From Treponema sp. (GTDB taxonomy: Bacteria > Spirochaetota > Spirochaetia > Treponematales > Breznakiellaceae): 8,984 nt of DNA. Shown here piece by piece: positions 1 to 5,879 of the stretch. Both the position numbers and the translations under genes were made by a program. The stretch covers positions 1 through 8,984 of the forward strand of contig JAISFT010000101.1 of the NCBI GenBank assembly GCA_031263435.1, read 5' to 3'. Below the pieces are notes generated by a model that was not told the origin of the DNA, searched no databases, and was given only the letters and a program-made list of their open reading frames with translations. Numbering within the stretch: the stretch's first letter is position 1; every line of letters starts with the position of its first letter.

Positions 1-1
1 T

Positions 2-1288
2 GTTCCGGCGGCCGGGGAGGAACCCGATATTCCGGCCCTGTTCCGCAGCATTGCCGGGGCCATCCGGGCCATCGAGCGGGAAAATCCCCCGCTGCAGGGC
101 CTGTTCCCCGAATCCCTAAAACGCCTTTCCGGCCGGCCCCGGCCGGTTTCCCCGGAGGATGGGTCCCTGTCCCCGGCGGATCTGGGAGGCTTTCTTGGGG
201 ACCTTTCCGCCCGGGAAACCGCCGGGGCCTTCAAGTACCTGCTGGAAAAATACGAAAGATCTTCCGGGCCGGATCCCCTGAACAACTGGAGAAACCCCGC
301 GGCCGCGGCACGGACGGCGCGGAAGGACCGGTCCCGCAAAACCACCGGTAATCCCGGCCCGGGGCCGGTCCCGCGCTGCCTTGCCGAACTTGCGGCCTGC
401 ATGCTGGAACCCTACCAGGGCCGGTTCTACGATCCCTGCTGTGGCTCCGCCCCTTTCCTGGCCGGGGCAGCGGACTTTGCCGGCAGCCGGCAGGGGAAGC
501 TTTTGGATCTTTCGTTTTATGCCCAGGAGTGCAACGCGGAATCCTGGCGCCTCGCCGGCATGAACCTGATCATCCGGGGCATCGACACCACAGATATACT
601 GTTGAATCCGGACGGCCCCCTGCAGCGGGATCACTGCCGGGACCTGCGGTTTGACTTCATCAGCGCCTGTCCGCCCCTTCAGGACAATTCCTATCCCTGG
701 ATACAGTACGTGCTGGACCGGCTTTCCTCCGCGGGCCTTGGGGCCATCGTGCTGCCGCGGGTTTCCCTTGCCTCATCCCGGGAAGGGGATCGGGAGATCC
801 GCCGGTCCCTGGTGGACGGGCGGCTGGTAGACTGTGTAGTAAACCTGCCGCCCCTTGTCGCCGGTTTCCCCGGTCCCTGCCTCTGGCTGCTCTCCCGGGC
901 CAAAGCCGGCCGGGGCCGCCGTGCCGACGAGCTGCTCTTTATTGATGCCCGGCATCTGGGGCGGAGCCAGAACCGCCGGCACTGGGAATTCTCCGGCGAA
1001 GATATTAACCGTATCGCCCGGACCTATCATAACTGGCGTTTCCCCAAGGCTTCCCCCTACCGCGATATCCGGCAGTTCGCCGTCTCCGTACACATGGCCC
1101 AGGTCCGGGAGACACAGTACAACCTCAACCCCGCGCTCTACCTGGGCATTTCCGAAGCCGGGGAAGATGCCGGCCTGGGGGCCCACTTTGCCGCCCTGCG
1201 GGCCGAATTTGAGGACCTGCTCCGGGAAGATTCCCGGCTGAACCGGCAGTTGGTAGAAAACCTGCGGAAGATCAGATTCGAGGATTAG
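2..1288 (+). CDS. hsdM: Type I restriction-modification methylase subunit (HsdM-like), 5'-truncated by window, degenerate motifs
   Basis: Frame 2 is open from the first bases of the window to the TAG at 1286-1288, giving about 428 residues; the true start lies upstream, so the ATG at 401 is internal. The fold is that of the N6-adenine methylase subunit of type I systems, which binds S-adenosylmethionine and works in a complex with HsdS. Residues 1-90 (window numbering) resemble the helical N-terminal domain, ending in AFKYLLEKYERSSG. Motif I is D144PCCGSAPFL, followed by FYAQECNAESWRLAGMNL, then FDFISACPPLQD (C223-L226), GLGAIVLP, and a C-terminal LPPLVAGFPGPCLWLLSR block typical of HsdM. Several key sites are abnormal: the catalytic NPPF/Y reads CPPL, the usual GSGGFL reads GSAPFL, and the FYTP stretch before motif I is replaced by a Gly/Pro-rich linker. 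The family assignment is firm, but methylation activity is doubtful. hsdS follows one base after the stop. Confidence 0.82.
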   Translation, partial: VPAAGEEPDIPALFRSIAGAIRAIERENPPLQGLFPESLKRLSGRPRPVSPEDGSLSPADLGGFLGDLSARETAGAFKYLLEKYERSSGPDPLNNWRNPAAAARTARKDRSRKTTGNPGPGPVPRCLAELAACMLEPYQGRFYDPCCGSAPFLAGAADFAGSRQGKLLDLSFYAQECNAESWRLAGMNLIIRGIDTTDILLNPDGPLQRDHCRDLRFDFISACPPLQDNSYPWIQYVLDRLSSAGLGAIVLPRVSLASSREGDREIRRSLVDGRLVDCVVNLPPLVAGFPGPCLWLLSRAKAGRGRRADELLFIDARHLGRSQNRRHWEFSGEDINRIARTYHNWRFPKASPYRDIRQFAVSVHMAQVRETQYNLNPALYLGISEAGEDAGLGAHFAALRAEFEDLLREDSRLNRQLVENLRKIRFED

Positions 1289-1289
1289 C

Positions 1290-2219
1290 ATGGCCCGAAT
1301 AGTATCACTGCACCTGGGGGATGTAACCCGGTTCCATGACGAAAAACGGATCAGCCTGTCCCGGCGCCAGTGTGAACAGCAGTCCGGGGAATTCCCCTAT
1401 TACGGAGCCCAGGGAATCATCGCCCGGATCAATACCTTTGCCTATGAGGGTGAATACCTGCTGTTCGCCTGCGCCCCGCCGCATAATGTACCCGCCCTGC
1501 CGGCGCTTCCGGTAAGCGGGCGCTTTTCTGCAAATACCCATGTGCATGTGCTGGCCTGCATCGAAGAAGTGGAACCCCGTTTCCTCTGCCGCTGTCTTAA
1601 TACCCTGCCCCGCTCCGTACTGCCCCGTTCTCCGCAGCCCGCGGATATCGAAGACATCGAAATCTCCCTGCCCCCGCCGGAGGATCAGCGGCAGATCCTC
1701 GCCGCGCTTTCGGACATCGAAAACAAGACAGTATTACTGCAGAATCAAAACCGGCTTCTGGACGGAATGGCGCAGTCCCTGTTTGATCACCGCTTCGTTT
1801 TCGGCAGCGGCAAGCTCCGGCCCCTGGGGGATTTTATCATTTCCCGCACCCTTCCCGATCCCGGCCTTCCGCAGAATGCGGGAACTGCCTTTCATAACCT
1901 CCTGCTTTACCCCAGGGAGGATCTCCCCCCCCTGTTTGTCCGCCTCCTCATCAAAAACCCCGAGTTCCTTGCCCATGCAAAAAACTGCCTGGAACACCGG
2001 AGCGGCAGGCAGCAGCTTAACGCAGAATTACTGATGACCTTTGAACTTACCGGTCCCGCCGAACCCCCAGGCGGGGCTTTTCCTGCGGGCGCTTACCCGG
2101 AATTCGCTGCCTTCGCCTTCAGTGCGGAACAGAAGCTCTCCGCCAATAACGCCGAGCTTAAACTTTTGGCAGCCCTTGGCCAGAGCCTTTTCCCTCCGTC
2201 CCCTGCAGCGGAAAGATAA
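1290..2219 (+). CDS. hsdS: Type I restriction-modification specificity subunit (HsdS-like), short second recognition domain
   Basis: The product has 309 residues; the family usually has about 380-450. HsdS proteins carry two target-recognition domains (TRDs) joined by helical spacers and direct the HsdM/HsdR complex to a bipartite DNA site. The first TRD (about 1-125) has the recognisable pieces GEFPYYGAQGIIARIN, GEYLLFA, SGRFSANTHVHVL and IEISLPPPEDQRQIL. It is followed by a helical spacer (about 130-168, ending LLDGMAQSLFDHRF). The second half starts LRPLGDFIISR but is only about 80 residues before a second, weaker helical segment (SAEQKLSANNAELKLLAALGQSLF). This means the front part of TRD2 is missing or replaced. 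ATG 1290 is chosen because GAGG lies six bases upstream and it starts one base past the hsdM stop, which is typical translational coupling. A degenerate partner methylase suggests this pair may be a decaying or repurposed system. Confidence 0.8.
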   Translation: MARIVSLHLGDVTRFHDEKRISLSRRQCEQQSGEFPYYGAQGIIARINTFAYEGEYLLFACAPPHNVPALPALPVSGRFSANTHVHVLACIEEVEPRFLCRCLNTLPRSVLPRSPQPADIEDIEISLPPPEDQRQILAALSDIENKTVLLQNQNRLLDGMAQSLFDHRFVFGSGKLRPLGDFIISRTLPDPGLPQNAGTAFHNLLLYPREDLPPLFVRLLIKNPEFLAHAKNCLEHRSGRQQLNAELLMTFELTGPAEPPGGAFPAGAYPEFAAFAFSAEQKLSANNAELKLLAALGQSLFPPSPAAER

Positions 2220-2236
2220 ATCAATCGGAAAGATAA
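2209..2236 (+). repeat. Short direct repeat at the hsdS 3' end
   Basis: The 11-mer CGGAAAGATAA occurs at 2209-2219, including the hsdS stop codon, and again at 2226-2236. It could be a local duplication or a footprint of an earlier insertion. Nothing else supports a function. Confidence 0.4.
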
Positions 2237-2320
2237 TTTATAGGGGGAAAGTCGCGGCAGCTATGTTGCCGACCCCCCCGGCCCGGCCCCGTAACCGGGT
2301 CCTGGCCTCCCCCCTTCTCC

Positions 2321-2337
2321 TGGGGGCTCCGCCCCCA
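2321..2337. repeat. GC-rich palindrome (REP-like hairpin)
   Basis: TGGGGGC / TCC / GCCCCCA forms a perfect 7-bp stem with a 3-base loop, about 100 bases after the hsdS stop. No T-run follows on either strand, so it is not a standard intrinsic terminator. It may stabilise or end the hsd transcript, or be a dispersed palindromic repeat. The upstream stretch 2267-2310 is C-rich and otherwise holds nothing recognisable. Confidence 0.5.
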
Positions 2338-2355
2338 AGCCCCTGCAACAGGCTG

Positions 2356-2581
2356 CTAAACTTGACCCACAGAACAGCGTGTTCCAGCAGAACCGGGAAA
2401 ACTCCCGAAAAAACGCTTGTAGAGTCTGCCTTCGCTATTTACGATACGCTCCGGCAGGGAATTCCAAAGGTTTTTCCGGGAGTTTTCCCGGTTCTGCGGC
2501 ATACGTTGGGGTGGGTCAAGTCTAGCTTTTGCTGTGAGGAAGAAATTTGTGAAGGGCGACAGAATTGTGGGTCAAGTTTAG
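2356..2581. mobile_element. MITE-like element with 16-bp terminal inverted repeats
   Basis: The ends are perfect 16-bp inverted repeats: CTAAACTTGACCCACA at 2356-2371 and its reverse complement at 2566-2581. The flanks are AACAGGCTG (2347-2355) and AACAGGCCG (2582-2590), a direct repeat matching 8 of 9 bases and positioned exactly as a target-site duplication would be. Inside, a further perfect 21-bp inverted pair lies at 2387-2407 and 2477-2497, so the DNA can fold into a long hairpin. A third copy of the end sequence lies at 2511-2526 (GTGGGTCAAGTCTAGC), pairing with 2355-2370 at 15 of 16 bases. No convincing reading frame is present, so the element is non-autonomous and would need a transposase encoded elsewhere. 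I do not recognise the parent insertion-sequence family. Confidence 0.68.
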
Positions 2582-2633
2582 AACAGGCCGCTGGATGATC
2601 TTCTCTTGAACGATTCAGCTATCGCTGAACAAC

Positions 2634-3371
2634 TCAGTTACCGCTGCCTGGGAACCCCTTTAAATATTCCCCGGCGGATCGGTTCATTTCAGCCGAAAAG
2701 GCGGACATGTACTTGCGTTTGCAGAAGGCGGTCATAAAGGCATCGAAGTCCTTCCCGGGGTAAAGGTCCGCGAACATCTCCCGCAGTTCAGCCTCCGTAA
2801 GGGGACGGTAGCGATCCTGCCGCACCAGGTAGCGGCGATCCGGGCGGGGGGGCTTGGGCCGCTTCACCTGAGATTCTGCAGGGTACCCGATCACCAGCAT
2901 GGCCGCAGGAAAGGTCAGGGGATCCAGACCCAGAAGTTCCGCGGTCTCTTCCTTGTTCTCCAGAATGTCCCCGATATAACAGGACCCTAGCCCCAGGGAT
3001 TCTGCGGCTACGGTCATGTTCTGGGCCGCGATGACCGCGTCCGCACAGGCGAGGAACAGATCCCCCGGACCGGGTTTCCGGGCCTCAATCCCCGCGTAGC
3101 GGTACGAGTCGAGCCAGCGCCGGCAGTCGGCCAGGAAAACCAGCACCACAGGAGCCGCCGCGATAAAAGGCTGATTATCGCAGAGGACGGCCAGTCTCTC
3201 TTTGACGGATACATCCCGCACATCCAGGATGGTATAAAGCTGCTGATTCCCCGCACTGGGCGCCTGTATCCCCGCGTCAATAATCTGATTGACCATATCT
3301 TCGGGGACCGGCGTATCCAGAAAAACCCGGACCGATTTCCGTTCAAAGAGCGACTGAATTATGTTGTTCAT
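2634..3371 (-). CDS. NfsA/FRP-like nitroreductase family NAD(P)H:FMN oxidoreductase
   Basis: The product has 245 residues, the usual size for the NfsA/flavin-reductase-P branch of nitroreductases. These cytoplasmic FMN dimers use NAD(P)H to reduce flavins, nitro compounds, quinones or similar acceptors. The FMN-phosphate contacts are visible near the N-terminus (E10-R-K-S-V-R15) and in the P38SAGNQQ block. The helix around DAVIAAQNMTVAAESLGLGSCYIGD and the strand LVIGYP are also family hallmarks. The Arg/Lys/Pro-rich C-terminal extension (RPKPPRPDRRYLVRQDRYRPL and beyond) wraps around the partner subunit in this branch. The ATG at 3369-3371 has a strong GAAGGAGA ribosome site about five bases upstream. 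The gene stands alone between the MITE-like element and a decayed gene. The physiological substrate cannot be read from sequence. Confidence 0.88.
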   Translation of the reverse strand: MNNIIQSLFERKSVRVFLDTPVPEDMVNQIIDAGIQAPSAGNQQLYTILDVRDVSVKERLAVLCDNQPFIAAAPVVLVFLADCRRWLDSYRYAGIEARKPGPGDLFLACADAVIAAQNMTVAAESLGLGSCYIGDILENKEETAELLGLDPLTFPAAMLVIGYPAESQVKRPKPPRPDRRYLVRQDRYRPLTEAELREMFADLYPGKDFDAFMTAFCKRKYMSAFSAEMNRSAGEYLKGFPGSGN

Positions 3372-3385
3372 GGCTTCTCCTTCTC

Positions 3386-3411
3386 TCCATCTTACATCTC
3401 TATCTTACATC
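3386..3411 (-). repeat. 13-bp tandem repeat in the nitroreductase leader
   Basis: Read on the minus strand, GATGTAAGATAGA is followed directly by GATGTAAGATGGA (12 of 13 bases identical), just upstream of the ribosome site of the nitroreductase gene. An AT-rich TATATAAA sequence lies further upstream (around 3424-3433) and could be part of its promoter, but I see no good -35 partner. The repeat could be an operator or only a slippage duplication. Confidence 0.45.
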
Positions 3412-3448
3412 CGCTGCGATAAAGTTTATATAGCCCTCTGTAAGGGAA

Positions 3449-3477
3449 TTGACAGTATTTTTTAAAAATGCTTTACT
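3449..3477 (+). promoter_or_regulatory. Predicted sigma-70 promoter upstream of the DUF2141-like remnant
   Basis: A perfect -35 TTGACA (3449-3454) is followed after a 17-base spacer by TTTACT (3472-3477, four of six matches to TATAAT). It points toward the small GTG-started frame at 3500, which has GGGAG at 3486-3490. It probably drove the gene whose remnant lies downstream. Confidence 0.5.
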
Positions 3478-3499
3478 GAATTAACGGGAGCTAAAGGCT

Positions 3500-3714
3500 G
3501 TGGAAAAAATCATTCAATATTTAAGTCTCAAAAATATATTCTGGTATTTTCTAGCCTATGGATTGGCAACATTTATCGTAATGTAAATTTGCCGGAAGGA
3601 GAATATGTAGTTACGGTATATCAGGATGAAAACAACAATGGAAAATTGGATTCATTTTTCGTTAATTTAAGGGCCTTTGGCATCATATACAGCCGAAACG
3701 GTGCCGGCGCTTAA
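3500..3714 (+). pseudogene. Decayed gene with a DUF2141-like C-terminal fragment
   Basis: A short frame starts at GTG 3500 with a GGGAG ribosome site nine bases upstream and encodes 28 residues containing a hydrophobic stretch (IFWYFLAYGLATFIVM) before a stop at 3584-3586. In the neighbouring frame, from about 3562 to TAA 3712-3714, the translation reads YRNVNLPEGEYVVTVYQDEN, then NNGKLDSFF, and later FGIIYSRN. This matches the typical core of DUF2141 proteins (LPxGxYAxxVxxDENxNGKLD...GFSxN), which are small secreted or periplasmic beta-sandwich proteins of unknown function. The reading frame therefore changes and the N-terminal half of the domain is missing. The best reading is a pseudogene that kept its promoter and C-terminus. 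The link between the 28-residue frame and the DUF2141 part is inference; they could be separate fragments. Confidence 0.6.
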
Positions 3715-3767
3715 AAACAGATCAGGCCGTTTTGCCCAGTCGTCCATTTATAGCGCCCGGTTTTTTT
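3704..3767 (+). terminator. Possible terminator after the DUF2141-like remnant
   Basis: CCGGCGCT at 3704-3711 can pair with AGCGCCCGG at 3752-3760, with one bulged C, and seven T residues follow at 3761-3767. The loop is long (about 40 bases), which weakens the call. No comparable T-run structure is seen on the minus strand for the PIN-like gene. Confidence 0.33.
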
Positions 3768-3793
3768 GTTAGATCCCCGGGAAATCCTCATGG

Positions 3794-4264
3794 CTAACAC
3801 CTGTTTTTTAACTCAACTATATAGGTTACATTAAGCAAATCCCTGTTTCTTGCGCCCGAATAAATCTGAGGTATTTTCTGATCGGAATAAAATTCTTTTC
3901 GTTTTATATAGGGCATTGCTCTGGCATCTTTAGTACACAACAATTTACAGCCGGATACATCCAGTATGGCCACAAGGTGTTCGTCATTAAAGGCGCTGTC
4001 ACTACAAACTTCTTTTAATCGTACAGCATAATTATCTATCATATTTCCATTGATCTCTACAAACTTTCCTGCTTTTTGCAATTCAACTATCAATTTTAGA
4101 TACTTTAACATTTTTTTTATTTCGGATTTATATTTTGTTCCGCCATATACAAAACAAGCGCCTTTTTGCCTCTTAACCCACTCATAAACAAAACAAAATT
4201 CATTATAATCGCTGGCGGCGGAATCGAATACCGATGAAAAAGAATTTGTATCAAGTATAATCAC
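3794..4264 (-). CDS. PIN-like domain protein, probable ribonuclease effector of the ATPase cassette
   Basis: The product has 156 residues and I do not recognise a named family. Its layout is that of a PIN-fold nuclease: an N-terminal hydrophobic strand ending in Asp-Thr-Asn (MIILD5TN), an acidic residue in the helical middle (E48 in YKSEIKK), then ND94EHLVAILDVSG and LLCTKD113AR. These supply the usual four acidic positions that hold Mg/Mn in PIN domains, which mostly cut RNA. The start is GTG at 4262-4264, supported by GGGGA that overlaps the stop codon of the upstream ATPase gene and sits seven bases away. The 11-base gap therefore implies translational coupling and a shared transcript. The gene is AT-rich and rich in Lys and Ile codons, unlike its GC-rich surroundings. 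No antitoxin-like small gene is seen beside it, so the ATPase is the obvious partner or controller. The fold is likely; the function is inferred. Confidence 0.66.
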   Translation of the reverse strand: MIILDTNSFSSVFDSAASDYNEFCFVYEWVKRQKGACFVYGGTKYKSEIKKMLKYLKLIVELQKAGKFVEINGNMIDNYAVRLKEVCSDSAFNDEHLVAILDVSGCKLLCTKDARAMPYIKRKEFYSDQKIPQIYSGARNRDLLNVTYIVELKNRC

Positions 4265-4275
4265 ACCTGGTTCCC

Positions 4276-5508
4276 CTATAGTCCAAGATTTTCTATTTGT
4301 TCTTTTATAAAGAATTCCCTGAATTCCTCCGGTTGATCGGCGTCATAATTTCCATTATCATCAATTTTAATTGAAAAAGCCTTGTTAATTCCATCTTTGC
4401 GTAAAAAGAAAATAACATGGGCATTGGATTTTTCATCGGTCTGCCTTTGTTTCCTTCTGAACCTGTCAATTAAATAATCGCTATGGGTTTCGACAAAGCT
4501 TCTTTTTTTAAATTTTCCTATGGAAAGATCAAAAAATAAATCTCCCATTGCAGCCTGGGCCTTTGGATGCAAATGTACTTCCGGCTGCTGTATTGTGATC
4601 ATGCTGTTTTTTTGGGTTAATAGCGTAAAAAGCACGGGTAAAACCTGTGAAACACCATAACCTATGTTAACTATATTGATTGGCTCTTTATCCAGTATGA
4701 AATTCATTCTGAAAGGAGCATCATCGGTTGACTCATATTCTTTGATATCTATATTTTTAAACAGTCCGCTTTGTTCTCCAAACATATTTATTTCTTGTGA
4801 AAATTTATTTTTTGTTTTTAATAATCTCCTTATCTCATAGGGAATATGATCTCCCTCGGAACTTTCAAGCGTACCCGGTTCATCATATGTTTTCTTCGGC
4901 TTGCTTCTTATTGGTGCTATTGGCGTAACATTCAGCATCGGCAACTGTTCCGGGAAACTGGCTTTTTTATTTTTGAGCGCAAAATCAAATACTGAAAGTA
5001 TCATCATAGGCGAATTAGGCATTGATCTTGTTGCGAAAGCGCTCGTTTGGAATTTCTCGTTTTTGGGGAAATCCTTCATGCCATCCGGTAATATTGATTC
5101 CCCCTTCATGATTTTATATTTTACTTTATCGTCTTCACAGAAGAAATAAAAAACTGATTTTTCTTTTTCAAAAGCCCCGCGTGAAATAACGGGTTTTCCA
5201 TTTAAATTGATAAATTCAAAAATAAAAGAAACAATTTCCAAATTCTGTTCTTGAAAATACCCTATTCTGAAGGATGATTTATCGCTGGTTTCAGCCGATA
5301 CGAGATCGTCAAATGAATATGCTTGAGAATCTCCCGTATTGAATTCAGGATTAACCCAAAAGCCGGGATGTGAAATTGTATTCAATGCCATTAATACGGA
5401 ACTCTTGCCGGAGCTGTTTTCCCCAACCAGGAAATTTACATCGAGAATATCTATATATTGTTTGGAAAAACCTCTAAAATTATCCAGGAATAATTTCTCC
5501 ACTACCAT
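4276..5508 (-). CDS. AAA/ABC-type ATPase of the AAA_21/DUF3696-like group, first gene of a two-gene cassette
   Basis: The product has 410 residues from ATG 5506-5508. It begins VEKLFLDNFRGF, the usual opening of OLD/RecF/SMC-like predicted ATPases, followed by Walker A G29ENSSGKSS. A long central insert (about 60-270) separates the lobes. The C-terminal lobe has a signature-like NIGYGVSQVLPVL, Walker B MITIQQPE310 with a glutamate in the catalytic position, VHLHPKAQAAMGDLF, and a switch histidine in FVETHSDYLIDRFRR. The tail PEEFREFF resembles DUF3696 C-termini. Such ATPases are common partners of effector nucleases in defence modules; that role is inferred here from the adjacent PIN-like gene. 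The frame stays open upstream to 5730, but those 74 codons contain the promoter, so they are not translated. GTG 5500-5502 is an alternative start, eight bases from AGAAAGG versus only two for the ATG. The gene is AT-rich relative to its neighbours. Confidence 0.84.
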   Translation of the reverse strand: MVVEKLFLDNFRGFSKQYIDILDVNFLVGENSSGKSSVLMALNTISHPGFWVNPEFNTGDSQAYSFDDLVSAETSDKSSFRIGYFQEQNLEIVSFIFEFINLNGKPVISRGAFEKEKSVFYFFCEDDKVKYKIMKGESILPDGMKDFPKNEKFQTSAFATRSMPNSPMMILSVFDFALKNKKASFPEQLPMLNVTPIAPIRSKPKKTYDEPGTLESSEGDHIPYEIRRLLKTKNKFSQEINMFGEQSGLFKNIDIKEYESTDDAPFRMNFILDKEPINIVNIGYGVSQVLPVLFTLLTQKNSMITIQQPEVHLHPKAQAAMGDLFFDLSIGKFKKRSFVETHSDYLIDRFRRKQRQTDEKSNAHVIFFLRKDGINKAFSIKIDDNGNYDADQPEEFREFFIKEQIENLGL

Positions 5509-5521
5509 ATCCTTTCTGTCG

Positions 5522-5550
5522 ATTATATCCCGCCCTGGGGCTTTTTTCAA
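5522..5550 (-). promoter_or_regulatory. Sigma-70 promoter of the ATPase-PIN cassette
   Basis: On the minus strand TTGAAA (5545-5550) is separated by exactly 17 bases from a perfect TATAAT (5522-5527). Transcription would begin near 5515, inside or just before AGAAAGG (5511-5517), leaving a leader of only about 6-13 bases before the ATG or GTG start. Confidence 0.72.
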
Positions 5551-5596
5551 TTCCTTGTCTGAACGGCTGTTCTGGCGGTGTCCGTTTTTGGCAGGA

Positions 5597-5616
5597 CGCC
5601 CGCCCAAGGGCGGGCG
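5597..5616. repeat. GC-rich palindrome upstream of the ATPase promoter
   Basis: CGCCCGCCC / AA / GGGCGGGCG is a perfect 9-bp inverted repeat. No T-run follows on either strand. It sits in a GC-rich, gene-free stretch (about 5560-5805) together with weaker inverted pairs such as GCCGG...CCGGC around 5680-5700 and GGGGGGGCC/GGGCCCCCCC near 5704-5712 and 5780-5789. I see no protein-coding gene in this stretch. Confidence 0.5.
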
Positions 5617-5714
5617 CCGATGGGGGGTAGCCGGAGACCCCGGACCCGGCTGGGGGAGGGATCTGTATCTGAACGGTGATGCCGGGGAGGAGGCTCCGGC
5701 GGAGGGGGGGCCAG

Positions 5715-5752
5715 AAAAACAGAGGGCCAAAAACGCTCAGCGTTTTTGGCCC
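5715..5752 (-). terminator. Hairpin terminator downstream of tRNA-Ala
   Basis: A perfect 13-bp stem, GGGCCAAAAACGC (5724-5736) with GCGTTTTTGGCCC (5740-5752), encloses a 3-base loop. Read on the minus strand it is followed by TCTG and then five T residues (5715-5719), close to an intrinsic terminator. It lies about 55 bases past the tRNA 3' end and would separate tRNA transcription from the ATPase-PIN cassette. Confidence 0.62.
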
Positions 5753-5805
5753 GGCTACGGGCGGGTTGTCCGTGGTAGCGGGCCCCCCCTTAAAAAAGAA
5801 AGAAT

Positions 5806-5879
5806 TGGAGGTGAGGGGAATTGAACCCCTGACCTTGTGAATGCCATTCACACGCTCTAGCCAACTGAGCTACACCCCC
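5806..5879 (-). tRNA. tRNA-Ala (anticodon GGC)
   Basis: The minus strand folds into a complete cloverleaf of 74 bases. The acceptor stem GGGGGTG pairs with CACCTCC (one G-U), followed by discriminator A73 at 5806. The D-arm is GCTC...GAGC with AGTTGG in the loop. The anticodon stem TGTGA/TCACA encloses ATGGCAT, which places GGC at positions 34-36, so it reads alanine codon GCC and wobbles to GCU. The T-arm AGGGG/CCCCT carries the standard TTCAATT loop. CCA is not encoded, so it must be added after transcription. GCC is a frequent codon in the GC-rich genes here. Confidence 0.95.

Noticed and set aside
401..403. ATG 401 as the start of the methylase gene
   Set aside because: The frame is open to the window edge and the upstream residues match the HsdM N-terminal domain, so 401 is internal.
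2041..2598. 185-codon open frame on the plus strand overlapping the hsdS 3' end
   Set aside because: It overlaps hsdS in another frame, runs through the MITE-like element and C-rich repeats, and has no recognisable domain or ribosome site; it is a chance frame in GC-rich DNA.
5509..5730. 74-codon N-terminal extension of the ATPase
   Set aside because: The extension is low-complexity Pro/Gly/Arg sequence and contains the promoter at 5522-5550, whereas the family N-terminus (VEKLFLDNFRGF) begins right at the chosen start.
5806..5830. Possible integrase attachment site in the tRNA 3' end
   Set aside because: I looked for a second copy of the tRNA 3' end near the other edge of the AT-rich block (about 3420-3790) and saw none, and there is no integrase gene in the window.
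5480..5851. 123-codon minus-strand frame across the tRNA and ATPase leader
   Set aside because: It runs through the tRNA gene and the promoter and terminator elements; no coding signals.
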